A stretch of DNA of 64,000 bases from Agelas oroides (Eukaryota; Porifera; Demospongiae; Agelasida; Agelasidae). The DNA lies in the NCBI GenBank assembly GCA_949130485.1, contig OX422197.1:5689193-5753192 (forward strand), given 5' to 3'. The notes below the pieces were generated by a model that ran no database searches, was not told the DNA's origin, and saw nothing but the letters and a program-made list of their open reading frames with translations. The translations under genes were made by a program, and so were the position numbers. This document shows positions 25,244 through 36,284 of this stretch, piece by piece (position 1 is the stretch's first letter; every line of letters begins with the position of its first letter).

Positions 25244-28200
25244 TCAAAATTCCAAACAAAATTCAAACAATGAGTTTACTAATGCAAATAGTAATGTCCC
25301 ATAGCTAACAGGTTGCAGTTTATTTGGTACAATAATCATAAATGTTAAACAAAATTCAAAATCTACTAATGCACAAATTTCATTATTCATGTCAGCCAAC
25401 AAGTAGCAGTTTACAGTGGGGAGCATGGGACACATCTTGTGGTAGTGATGGTCACAAGCCTCTGTCATTCCCTCGGCTTTGTGTAGTGACACTTTCCCAT
25501 AAAGGAAATAGTCAAACTCTGCACTGTAATCATTCTCACTGTGATAAGAGGAGAGCAGTAGGGATGGAGAAGAGGGAGGGAAAAAAGAAGGTAAACGTCT
25601 GATGCTGAGAACACCACTAATTGTGATGCACAGAGTAAACACTCTTTCCTAAAGCACATCTTAGCATACCATGTGATAAGGTGCAGTGGACTTACTTTGG
25701 CATTCCATGGAGGCGCATTCGGCAGACAAGCATTACCACCATTACACAGTCTCCATGCATCATGCCTTGGGCAAAATGGTTGTACATCATCTGAAGGATG
25801 GTGAGGGAGGAGAGGGGAAGGGAGAGGAAAAGATAGGAAAGTCACAATATTATGGTTGCATATGCTAACACTGCATATACACAATCACCATACCACACCA
25901 CACACACCCTCTCTATACAAACCTGGAACAGGTGGTAGGTCATAATGGACAGCCTCTCAACCATTTCCTTCAGGTTGGTATTCCCACTCAGAACCACCTG
26001 GAATACACCAACGAAGAACCGCATGGAACTCTGGTATAGGAAGTACACCTGTGAGAGAGAAACCCTTGTATTATCAGAGCTGGTTGGGGACATCATATGG
26101 GACATATAAGCAGGCTAGGAAACAAATTGCTCATGAAACTCAAAGACGATCTGCCATACTTCAACACTAAAAGCCACTTTATAAGCACGTTTTAAGTTTG
26201 TGAGCATCTTGGGGTGTATTTTAAACTTGTAAACAACACTGAGACAAAGCACACCAACCTTGGCCTCCGCTGTGGTGAGGTCTCCCTTCATGGCGTTTGC
26301 CTCAGTAGTGAGGATGGCATATTCCTCCTTGTATTTGGCAATACTGTTTTCCAGTTCATGGATAATGCCATCTATCTCATCGGCCTTGATGTAAGATGCT
26401 TCTTCAGCCTCTAGGGCTTTCATTTCTTGTTGCAGTGGGTCCACACATTTTAGCATGTCTGCATAGTCAGTAGAGAAGTTGATGAGTGTAGGAATGACAT
26501 TCTCTTGGATCAGAACACTGTTGATGGATGTCCACTCTGTAGCAGGCTCCCCAGTCAGTGGGTAGATACTCTCCATGCTCATTTTCATAAGTCGTGGAGA
26601 CAGAGGGAGGGAGCGAACCTTAACCAGGTGCTGGTTCTTCATCGTCTTGACAGCTGTATACACAACAAGGTGGAGCTAATCACCAAAATCTTCTGTCAAT
26701 TGCTTGAGCAGTAGAAGTCCGTAAAGTTTATTGTGGAAGAATAGGCAACTTTGTGTGCTCAGAAGACCTGGCGAGCTATTTATAACTGCAGCAATTGACA
26801 AACTGCACATGTGGTTTCGCTCAAGTAATCAACAAATGCTTTCGTCAGTCCCTCAAAAGAGGAGTTTACAAGCCGTATAAGTCCGTAAAACTTCATTTCT
26901 GCAAACAGGGCAGGCTACTTTTTGTGCAAGAACAAGCAACTCCGCGTGATTGTCAGCCATGGTTAGCTATTTTCACATGATTACAATCCCGTGGTTGACA
27001 AAGTGCTCATTCAGCCCTTTCAGCAGGCTATCTTTCACGCAAGAATAAGGAACTCCGCGTGCTCGTCAGCTATGGATAGTTATTTGACATGATTGTATTG
27101 CTGCAGTCTGCCGTATAAGTCCGTAAAAGTTCGTTACTACACTTGCAGCAGGCTACTTTTCACACAACAGTAAGTAACTCCGTGTGCTCTGCAGCCATGG
27201 TTAGCTGCGGTTGACAAAATGTACATGGGGCCCCTTGTAGTGATTTGTAAAGCAGTCATGTAGAAAGGCAACATATGCGTGGAACATACGTGCTTTTTGG
27301 TGAAATAAACTTTACATAGATCTTTTCAGCACACTCTCCAGTAACATTAAATTAGCTCAGTAAATCTATTTCTGTACAGGAGCATTTCATCAAATCATTC
27401 CCCCTTCTCCTCACCATTCATTCTCTCCTCAAGCATTCACCTCTCTCGACATCATTCACCTCTCTCCTCACCATTTTCCTCTCTCCTCATCATTTGCCTT
27501 TCTCCTCACCATTAACACACCTCTCTTCACCCCTTGCTTGAGCTTCTAGGGTGTTCTTCCGCTCATGTTCTTTCTTCTTGGTGGAGAGGGAGACCTGGAG
27601 CTCCTCCAATTAGTCCACCATCTCTCTGATGTTATGTAGGCCCACCATGCGTAAATCAACTACACTGAACTTTGATCTTGAACTCTTTGGATCTGCACCC
27701 ATTCTGCACATCTGAAAACTGCTTTTCAATACAGACTACAACTCAAAGGTTGGTCAAAATGTCACGTGTACATGTGGTTTCGTTTTGTAATCTGGTTGGT
27801 ACCGCCACATCCACACAGTGTTGTTTTATTAAAGGTTCATGCTTTTATTTAGTTAGTTGTTTGATTTGGAAAATAATGTTTAGTTATGGTTCTTGCTTTT
27901 GCAATTATTTAGGAGCTAAAACTCCAAATTCCCTTACTAGAAGGTATTTAGTTGTAGCATTAAGCTTCATGTGGAGTAGTTTTCTGTTTTGTACAGTTAC
28001 AGTTTGTTCTTGGATGTTTTAGTTTAGTTTAGTTATAGTTTCCAGTTTTGCCCAAACGTGTTAGTTAGTTATAGTTCAACTAAAGCCATACTATGTAAAA
28101 GTTATTTACTTATAGTTATAGTTAAATAAGACAACACTGGTGACGGAAGTCAGCAGCTTTTCCCACAAATATTACTAGGCTCTCTCCTCCAAGCATTTTA

Positions 28201-28747
28201 AGGAAACAGCCTGGGAACAAGGCTAGTACGTGTGTATGTGTAAGTCTGTATAGACACACATGGTGCTTACTGATGATTCATGTTCCTACTCACATAGTGC
28301 ATGGCGAAGTTTGGGTAATAACGTGGGGTAACAGCCACGGTGGAGTCACCCTGCTTAGCCAGGCAGATGCGCTTGGCGCAATGTGTGATGGATGTGTTAA
28401 TGGTTACTTGACGGTGAGTGGGCTGCTGAGAAAGTGCTGAATACACCAGAGGAAAATAGTCAGCAAAAGCATACTGTTGAGAGTGAGAGAGTGGTGGCAA
28501 AGGGGAAGGGGGAGGGGGTGGGGAATGAGGGAAAGGAGGGGAAGGAGAGGACGGAGGAAACACAAGAGAAGGAAGGAAGGAGGTGAACAAAATAATAACA
28601 GAAACAAACTACATATGCATCTAATATACAAGTATACTGTACTAAACAATCATATCTGATTTGTCAAGGTCTACTTTGTTGGTGAACTCGTACCCCACTT
28701 GGTAGAGGGCTCCAGTCGACTAGACTCCAAACCAGTTCAGCACACAC
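25244..28747 (-). pseudogene. DYNC1H1 partial pseudogene copy B
   Basis: pE0 28654-28747, pE1 about 28271-28473, pE2 about 27537-27659, pE3 26259-26653, pE4 25923-26048, pE5 25696-25790, pE6 25244-25538. The pE0 donor GT has become AT. pE1 reads through in frame (THCAKRICLAKQGDSTVAVT). pE4 is the only copy that keeps three extra codons before its donor (TYHLFQ instead of TYQ), so it preserves the ancestral exon length. pE3 is the longer subtype shared with copy A. Confidence 0.86.
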
Positions 28748-31700
28748 CTGCAGGGAACAAGGACATGTATATGTATATGACCAAGGAACCTCAGCAGAGC
28801 TGAATAATAACTACAATCCAATATACATAAAGGTTTATGCAGATCACCCAAGATCAAAATGTTGCATGCTGTGTGCATTGCAAAGTCAATCACAGTTTGC
28901 ACTACTGGAAAACCAACTACCTCAGTAGTCTAGAGATGAGTACTAGCTGCCGTTGAGCACCTATTGAAACTCACATCATGAAAAGTTTGTAAGCCAAGAT
29001 ACATGGACAGGAGTTCATTACACTACTAGCTTCCAACTTCCTCGTTGATTGAATCATGACCAAAATCTAGCATTGATTATAGTTGATGATTTAGACTATC
29101 GTTGGTTGAAAATATATGGTTTTGTAAAACTGGCCAAAATAGTCTTGTGACATAGCTTGTTGGTTATATAAAGATACCAATGTTCCAAGTCTTTTCTCAG
29201 TGACAAGTTAGTCTTCTTGCTCACCTACCGAGTAAAGCTTGTAGGTCTGCCACACCTCAGCACTCCAGCAGCTGTAGGACATGGACAATACTTATTCTCT
29301 AGTGTAATATAATTTACTGATGAGGGATAACTCACCCTTGCTACCTATTGAAAAGCCTAGGTGTTGTTGAAATCTGTTCTAGAACCTTCTCATCATCAAA
29401 CTGTACCTGTGTGCCAACAGTAATGCACATCATGTTATGCTTATGCTTACTATACAAGGTGTTTGTACCACTCTGATATGGCATGTTTGTACTAGAGCAG
29501 ACTACAGTTCAGTGTGAATGGAAAGTAGAATATTTTGTGTGATTTCAAGGAAATACAGTATATGGACACGATCGCAAAGTGCTGTGTAGTTTCTCAATAC
29601 TTAGCGAAATCGAGATTGTGTCATTTGCATGAAGATGTACCAACTTGAAATCATTCTTGTCATGCACACAGTAGCTACTGTAATTCACTGTAAATTTGAC
29701 ATATCAACAATTCATTCTTCAAAATTCCAAACAAAATTCAAACAATGAGTTTACTAATGCAAATAGTAATGTCCCATAGCTAACAGGTTGCAGTTTATTT
29801 GGTACAATAATCATAAATGTTAAACAAAATTCAAAATCTACTAATGCACAAATTTCATCATTCATGTCAGCCAACAAGTAGCAGTTTACAGTGGGGAGCA
29901 TAGGACACATCTTGTGGTAGTGATGGTCACAAGCCTCTGTCATTCCCTCGGCTTTGACTTTCCCAGAAAGGAAATAGTCAAACTCTGCACTGTAATCATT
30001 CTCACTGTGATAAGAGGAGAGCAGTAGGGATGGAGAAGAGGGAGGGAAAAAAGAAGGTAAACGTCTGATGCTGAGAACACCACTAATTGTGATGCACAGA
30101 GTAAACACTCTTTCCTAAAGCACATCTTAGCATACCATGTGATAAGGTGCAGTGGACTTACTTTGGCATTCCATGGAGGCGCATTCGGCAGACAAGCATT
30201 ACCACCATTACACAGTCTCCATGCATCATGCCTTGGGCAAAATGGTTGTACATCATCTGAAGGATGGTGAGGGAGGAGAGGGGAAGGGAGAGGAAAAGAT
30301 AGGAAAGTCACAATATTATTCTTTATTGTTTGGTTACATACGCTAGCACTGCACGTACACACTCGCCATACCACACCACACACACACCCTCTCCATACAA
30401 ACCTGGTAGGTGATAATGGACAGCCTCTCAACCATTTCCTTCAGGTTGGTATTCCCACTCAGAACCACCTGGAATACACCAACGAAGAACCGCATGGAAC
30501 TCTGGTATAGGAAGTACACCTGTGAGAGAGAAATCCTTGTATTATCAGAGCTGGTTGGGGACATCATATGGGACATATAAGCAGGCTAGGAAACAAATTG
30601 CTCATGAAACTCAAAGACGATCTGCCATACTTCAACACTAAAAGCCACTTTATAAGCACGTTTTAAGTTTGTGAGCATCTTGGGGTGTATTTTAAACTTG
30701 TAAACAACACTGAGACAAAGCACACCAACCTTGGCCTCCGCTGTGGTGAGGTCTCCCTTCATGGCGTTTGCCTCAGTAGTGAGGATGGCATATTCCTCCT
30801 TGTATTTGGCAATACTGTTCTCCAGTTCATGGATAATGCCATCTATCTCATCTGCCTTGATGTAAGATGCTTCTTCAGCCTCTAGGGCTTTCATTTCTTG
30901 TTGCAGTGGGTCCACACATTTTAGCATGTCTGCATAGTCAGTAGAGAAGTTGATGAGTGTAGGAATGACATTCTCTTGGATCAGAACACTGTTGATGGAT
31001 GTCCACTCTGTAGCAGGCTCCCCAGTCAGTGGGTAGATACTCTCCATGCTCATTTTCATAAGTCGTGGAGACTGAGGGAGGGAGCGAACCTTAACCAGGT
31101 GCTGGTTCTTCATCGTCTTGACAGCTGTATACACAACAAGGTGGAGCTAATCACCAAAATCTTCTGTCAATTGCTTGAGCAGTAGAAGTCCGTAAAGTTT
31201 ATTGTGGAAGACTAGGCAAGTTTGTGTGCTCACCAGACATGGCGAGCTATTTATAACTGCAGCAATCGACAAACTGCACATGTGGTTTCGCTCAAGTAAT
31301 CACCAAAAGCTTTCGTCAGTCCCTCAAAAGAGGAGTTTACAAGCCGTATAAGTCCGTAAAACTTCATTTCTGCAAACAGGGCAGGCTACTTTTTGTGCAA
31401 GAACAAGCAACTCCGCGTGATTGTCAGCCATGGTTAGCTATTTTCACATGATTACAATGCCGTGGTTGACAAAGTGCTCATTCAGCCCTTGCAGCAGGCT
31501 ATTTTTCACGCAAGAACAAGCAACTCCGCGTGCTCGTCAGCCATGGCTAGTTATTTAACATGATTATATTGATGCTGTCTGCCGTATAAGTCCGTAAAAG
31601 TTCGTTACTACACTTCCAGCAGGCTACTTTTCACACAACAGTAAGCAACTCCGCATGCTCGGCAGCCATGGTTAGCTGCGGTGGACAAAATGTACACGGG

Positions 31701-31819
31701 GCCCCTTGTAGAGTGATTTGTAAAGCAGTCATGCACGTATGTGCTTTGTGGTGAAATAAAATTTTACATAGATCTTCTCAGCACACTCTCCAGTATCACA
31801 TAACATTAAATTGGGGTAC

Positions 31820-32115
31820 CATTCACCTCTCTCCACATCATTCACCTCTCTCCTCACCATTCACCTCTCTCCTCACCATTCACCTCTCTCCACATCATTC
31901 ACCTCTTTCCTCACCATTCACCTCTCTCCAAATCATTAACCTCTCTCCTCACCATTCACCTCTCTCCACATCATTCCCCTCTCTCCTCACCATTTACCTC
32001 TCTCCACATCATTCACCTCTCTCCTCACCATTTACCTCTCTCCACATCATTCCCCTCTCTCCTCACCACATACCTCTCTCCACATCATTTGTCTTTCTCC
32101 TCACCATTTACACCT
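31820..32115. repeat. Expanded minisatellite in the last unit
   Basis: About 300 bp of ~20-bp monomers alternate between CATTCACCTCTCTCCTCAC and CATTCACCTCTCTCCACAT, giving a higher-order period near 40 bp. The matching block in the other units is only about 130 bp. Confidence 0.88.
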
Positions 32116-33240
32116 CTCCTCACCCCTTGCTCTAGCTTCTAGGGTGTTCTTCCGCTCATGTTCTTTCTTCTTGGTGGAGAGGGAGACCTGGAGCTCCTCC
32201 AACTAGTCCACCATCTCTGTGATTATATGTAGGCCCACCAACTACAGTGAAATTTGATCTTGAACTCTTTGCACCTGCACCCATTCTGCATATCTGAAAA
32301 CTGCTTTTCAGTACAGACTACAACTCAAAGATTGGTCAAAATGTCACGTGTACATGTGGTTTGGTTCTGTAATCTGGTTGGTACCGCCACATCCACACAG
32401 TGTGATTTTTTTGGTTTTGATTTGGAAAATAATGTTTAGTTATAGTGTTTACAATTATTTTGGTTAGTTATAGTACTAAAACTAAAATTATAGTTTCCTG
32501 ATTTTACAATTATTTTGGTTAGTTTTAGTGTTAGGTACTAAAACTCCAAATTCCCTTACTAGAAGGTATTTAGTTATAGCATTAAGCTTCATGTGGAGTA
32601 GTTTTCTGTTTCGTACTGTTACAGTTTCTTCTTGGATGTTTTAGTTTAGTTTAGTTATAGTTTCCAGTTTTGCCAAAACATGTCAGTTAGTTATATTTCA
32701 ACTAAAGCCATACTATATAAAAGTTATTTACTTATAGTTATAGTTAAATAAGACAACACTGGTGACGGAAGTCGGGAGCTTTTCCCACAAATATTACTAG
32801 GCTTTCTTCTCCCAGCATTTTAAGGAAACAGCCTGGCAACAAGGCTAGTACGTGTGTACTGTATAGACACACATGGTGTTGTTTACTGATGATTCATGTT
32901 CCTACTCACATAGTGCATGATGAAGTCTGGGTAGTAACGTCGGATAACAGCCACGGTGGAGTCGCCCTGCTTGGCCAGGCAGATGCGCTTGGTGCAGGGT
33001 CTGATTGATGTGTTAATGGTTACTTGACAGTGAGTGGGCTGCTGAGGAGGTTCTGAATACGCCAGAGGGAAATAGTCAGCAAAAGCATACTGTTGGGAGA
33101 GAGAGAGGGGTTGGTGGCAAAGGGGAAAGAGTGGGCAAGGGTTAGATGAAGAATGAGGGAAAGGAGGGGAAGGAGAGGAAGGAGGAGAGAGAAGAGAAGG
33201 AAGGAAGTGAACAAAATGATAAAAGAAACAAAACTACATA

Positions 33241-33480
33241 TGTGGGTGTTTCAAGTAAAATTCAAACTTTATGTCACATGACTCAAGTTCTATTAAAATG
33301 GAGGTTTACAGCAATGGAAAGACTCACAGGTGATTAAAGCTGCTTTTCTTCATCTACAAATGTGCAGTTACATTACTAACTAGTATATATATATTATCCA
33401 GTAGGTGTTAGCCACACCCACCTTAATTGAATTGGCACGTGATTCTATGAATATCTACATTTTTACTTGAACCACTCACA
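33241..33480. mobile_element. 240-bp MITE with ~20-bp TIRs
   Basis: Inserted only in the last array unit, splitting the run that reads ACTACATATGCATCTAATA elsewhere. The ends TGTGGGTGTTTCAAGTAAAA and (reverse) TGTGAGTGGTTCAAGTAAAA match at 18 of 20 positions. The target duplication is unclear because of changes at the junctions. No ORF. Confidence 0.82.
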
Positions 33481-34099
33481 TTTGTATCTAATATACAAGT
33501 ATACTGTACTAAACAAATCACATTTGACTTGTCAAGGTCTACTTTGTTGGTGAACTCGTACCCCACTTGGTAGAGGGTGCCAGTGGCCTAGACTCCAGAC
33601 CAGTTCAGCACACACCTGCAGGGAACAAGGACATGTGTATGTACATGACCAGAGAACCTCAGCAGGACTGAATAATAACTAAAATCCAGTATACATTGGT
33701 AAAGGTTTATGCAGATCCGCCCAAGATCAAAATGTTGCATGCTGTGTGCATTGCAAAGTCAATCACAGTTTGCAGTACTTGAAAACCAACTACCTCAGTA
33801 GTCTAGAGATGTGTACTAGCTGCCGTTGAGCACCCATTGAAACTCACATCACGAAAAGTTTGTAAGCCAAGATACATGGACAGGAGTTCATTACACTACT
33901 AGCTTCCAACTTCCTCGTTGATTGAATCATGACCAAAATCTAGCATTGATTATAATTTAGACCATCATTGGTTGAAAATGAAACAGGCCAAAAATGATCT
34001 TATGACATAGCTTGTGGGTTATATAAAGATACCAATGTTCCAGTAATGTTCCCAAGTCTTTTCTCAGTGACAAGTTAGTCTTCTTGGTCACCTCTCAGC

Positions 34100-34345
34100 G
34101 GGAAAGTGAAAGAGGAATAGGAACAGGGACAGTGGGACAGGGACGACAGAGACAGGGGGACAGGGACAGAAGGACAGTGAAAGGGACAGGGAAAGGAACA
34201 GAGATGAAGAGACAGGGGCAAAGGGACAGGAACAGGGACAGAGGAAGAGGGACAAAGGTATAAAGACAGGGACAGGGACTGGGGCAGAGGGACAGTGACG
34301 GAGAGGGAAAGGGAGGGGCAGGGAGAGGGACAGAGGGACCAAATT
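34100..34345. repeat. Purine-rich GGGACA minisatellite
   Basis: About 245 bp of irregular GGGACAGGGACAG/AGGGACAG repeats on the plus strand, immediately after the array ends. The complementary TGTCCC-type tract occurs about 220 bp further on. Long open frames here are low-complexity artefacts. Confidence 0.85.
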
Positions 34346-34564
34346 TATGCGGACATTGGATCGTACTTCAGTTATTTTCATGGAAGTGAGTACATCATCA
34401 GTTTCTTCCTCTAGGCAGTAAAACAGATTACAAATTTTTCGGGTGTCCTCTTTGTCTAGCCCTGTGGCTGTGGGCTACTGTTGAAAATGCCACTTCCATT
34501 TCAAACACATGGCAGAAGCTTGAAGTCGCACCTCCGTGGGGGGTGGGGACATTTGAAGCTATCC

Positions 34565-34820
34565 TTCTTGTCTCTGTTCTCCCTTGTCCCTTGTCTTTGT
34601 ATGTCGTCCCTTTCCTTTGTCCCTCTTTCTTGTTCCTTGTCTTTGTATGTTGTCCCTTTCCTTTGTCCCTTGTCACAGTCTTTTCCCTGTCACCTGTCTC
34701 TTTCTCTTGTCTGTCTTTTGTCCCAGTCGATTGTCCCTATCCTTTGTCCCTTGTATCTTTTCCTTGTCTTTTGTCCTTCTTCCTTGTCCCTGTTCCTTGT
34801 CTTTTGTACCTTGTCCAGTT
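34565..34820. repeat. Pyrimidine-rich CTTTGTCCCTTGTC minisatellite
   Basis: About 250 bp of repeats such as CCTTTGTCCCTTGTC and TTCCTTGTCTTTGTATGT. Read on the other strand it is GGGACAAAGG, so it is an approximate inverted partner of the tract at 34100-34345. Confidence 0.85.
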
Positions 34821-34834
34821 CCCCCTTCTCCCTG

Positions 34835-35700
34835 AGCTTGGAAGAAGCATGGGTGTGCTTGAGGATCTACATGGACTTTGGGCTCATCAGGGTGCCCAGC
34901 TCCGGCTGAAACACTTTCTTATGTTGCTCCAGAACGTTCTCCAGAGTCTGCTGCATGCAAACTGAGAAAATCTTGTTCCAATGGATCTGCATTTTCCTCA
35001 ACAACCCACCAACAAGTTAGGGCCATCACCTTCCTGATTGTTGGTCTGAACTGAGTCCAACACTTGTACGTGTTCTCTTGTGTAGGTATGCAGTGGAACG
35101 TCAGTGTGCTGCATGGGTGATGCTGTGTCAGATCCCTAGGTCTTGTTGAAGGTTGTCTCACTGAGAAAATGAGCACCCGTGTGTCTAACAATAACCACCG
35201 TCACCTGCTGATGGTAGGAAGCTGGCTTCAAACTGACTATATACTGCATGCAGCACACATTCCTCTGGTTGTCTGTTCCTTGTGATGCTGACCATCTTTG
35301 TGCTTGGTTCAACACATTTTTGCTATTATGTCCCAGCTTCCTATACATGCACAAGACATTCGGTTCTGAACTGGCAACATGCAGCCCAATGCTTCCCTCC
35401 ACAGCAATAACTCGCCTTTTCAGGTGTTGTGGCGTTCTTGCGAACTTGTGTTTTGTTTACCGGTATCTTGGGCAGCCACTTCTATAGCTTGTGCCAGCTC
35501 CAGTGCATCCCTTTGAGATCAGAACACTTGAAGAAACCACAGAAGGTTCCTCGTGTCATTGGCCACAAAAGTGTTCAAGTCATTCTGCATATATGCTGGC
35601 AACTCAGCCTTGAACCTGCCGATGGAGGATGCTGCCTTGCTTTGCCATCGATTTCTGCACATGCGCATTGGGAAACACGATTAATTTTCACTTGTTTTTG
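34835..35700 (-). pseudogene. Decayed Ty3/gypsy gag-protease fragment
   Basis: On the minus strand, in order: a Gag-like tail around 35500-35660 (LELAQAIEVAAQDTG); a zinc-knuckle remnant around 35340-35360 (CMYRKLGHNSKN); then around 35010-34840 a protease-to-RT linker with DGPNLL, LRKMQIHWNKIFS, LENVLEQHKKVFQPELGTL. The segments are in different frames and a stop follows the linker, so it is dead. It is unrelated in orientation and sequence to the full element at 37356-43334. Confidence 0.7.
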
Positions 35701-35843
35701 TTTTCTGGATTTTCCATAAGCTTACACCCTTCGCCATCTTCGTTTCTGTTTACTCTCGTTGCCAGTCTGCAGTGTTTGGGATGCCAAGCCTCATGCTAGG
35801 CAGTAGCACTATTGGACGCCAATGGTTTACGACAGTGCATGAT

Positions 35844-35938
35844 TAGCCTCGTTCCCAGGCCGTTCCCGCCTCCAGTTTATGATCGCTTGCAGTATAAAAA
35901 CGTAAACTGGAGGCGGGAACGGCCTGGGAACGAGGCTA
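35844..35938. mobile_element. Hairpin MITE, perfect 36-bp arms
   Basis: Arms 35844-35879 and 35903-35938 are perfect inverted repeats of 36 bp around a 23-bp loop. The ends are TAGCCTCG and CGAGGCTA. The flanking 9-mers GTGCATGAT (35835-35843) and GTGCATGGT (35939-35947) match at 8 of 9, suggesting a 9-bp target duplication like that of the MITE at 11533. Confidence 0.85.
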
Positions 35939-35947
35939 GTGCATGGT

Positions 35948-36284
35948 AATCCTGATAACAGATAAGTCTCGTGCCCAATCTGTGCACGCCTCCCAGGAAT
36001 GAGACTAGGAACGGTGATTATGTAACACTACATAAATACAACAGCATACACATACGGACTACACAAGCAGGGGGAAGCGATTGGGCTCATAAGGTGAAAA
36101 GCACAGAGTAGATGGTACCATGCCTAGAAACTTTCAGTCAATGCTAGGGTAGAGTCTGTGCAGATTCACGACTTCAACCACATCTCACAGGTTAACAATA
36201 ACCAGGACTATAATTATAGTAGTCTGAACACTATTACATAGTCAAATGAGGGACAGGTGGAAGGACAGATGTATGCCTCCTGTA
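35948..36284. other. Intergenic stretch with a second TAGTCTCG-type remnant
   Basis: No gene seen. A short run at about 35963-36006 begins AAGTCTCGTGCC and ends GAATGAGACTA, resembling a shrunken or solo copy of the TAGYCTCG-ended MITE family. The rest is unassigned. Confidence 0.45.

Larger units (their letters stand above)
29719..33615 (-). pseudogene. DYNC1H1 partial pseudogene copy A (closest to the gene)
   Basis: Pseudo-exons in gene order: pE0 33522-33615 (CVLNWFG...EFTNKVDL, AAA4 end), pE1 about 32887-33089 (PLPQ..THR and the LAKQGDSTVAV segment), pE2 about 32127-32241 (stalk coiled coil 1), pE3 30730-31124 (microtubule-binding domain and coiled coil 2), pE4 30403-30519, pE5 30162-30256, pE6 29719-30004 (chimeric end). 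Nonsense codons are TAG in pE0 (33588-33590) and TAG in pE2 (32203-32205); the other copies have TAA at the second site. A 9-nt loss removes Ser-Leu-His in pE6. pE3 is the longer, more ancestral type (MKALEAEEASYIKADE). Confidence 0.88.
1..34092 (-). repeat. Tandem array of ~4.5-kb units derived from the 3' half of DYNC1H1
   Basis: Unit starts, using the same landmark GTGCTCGTCAGCCATGG, are 1, 4498, 8994, 13648, 18114, 22609, 27059 and 31530. Periods are 4497, 4496, 4654, 4466, 4495, 4450 and 4471. The 4654 period is explained by a 159-bp MITE plus a 9-bp duplication. The last unit stops at about 34,092. The array continues past the left edge of the window. All units are head to tail and in the same orientation as the functional gene upstream. 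Units 2 and 3 are almost identical over most of their length; others differ by scattered substitutions and small indels. Distinct private variants in each unit argue against a simple assembly stutter. Confidence 0.95.

Noticed and set aside
1..34092. CRISPR-like or bacterial repeat array
   Set aside because: The unit is 4.5 kb, contains spliced eukaryotic pseudo-exons, and has no short direct repeats with unique spacers.
1..34092. Functional multi-copy dynein gene family
   Set aside because: Shared nonsense codons in pE0 and pE2, large missing sections of AAA5-AAA6 and loss of the natural stop rule out full-length motors. A short product cannot be excluded.
34481..34965. Overlapping plus-strand open frames of 83-142 codons
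   Set aside because: They are translations of the TTTGTCCC pyrimidine repeat (Leu/Ser/Phe/Cys-rich) without domain structure.
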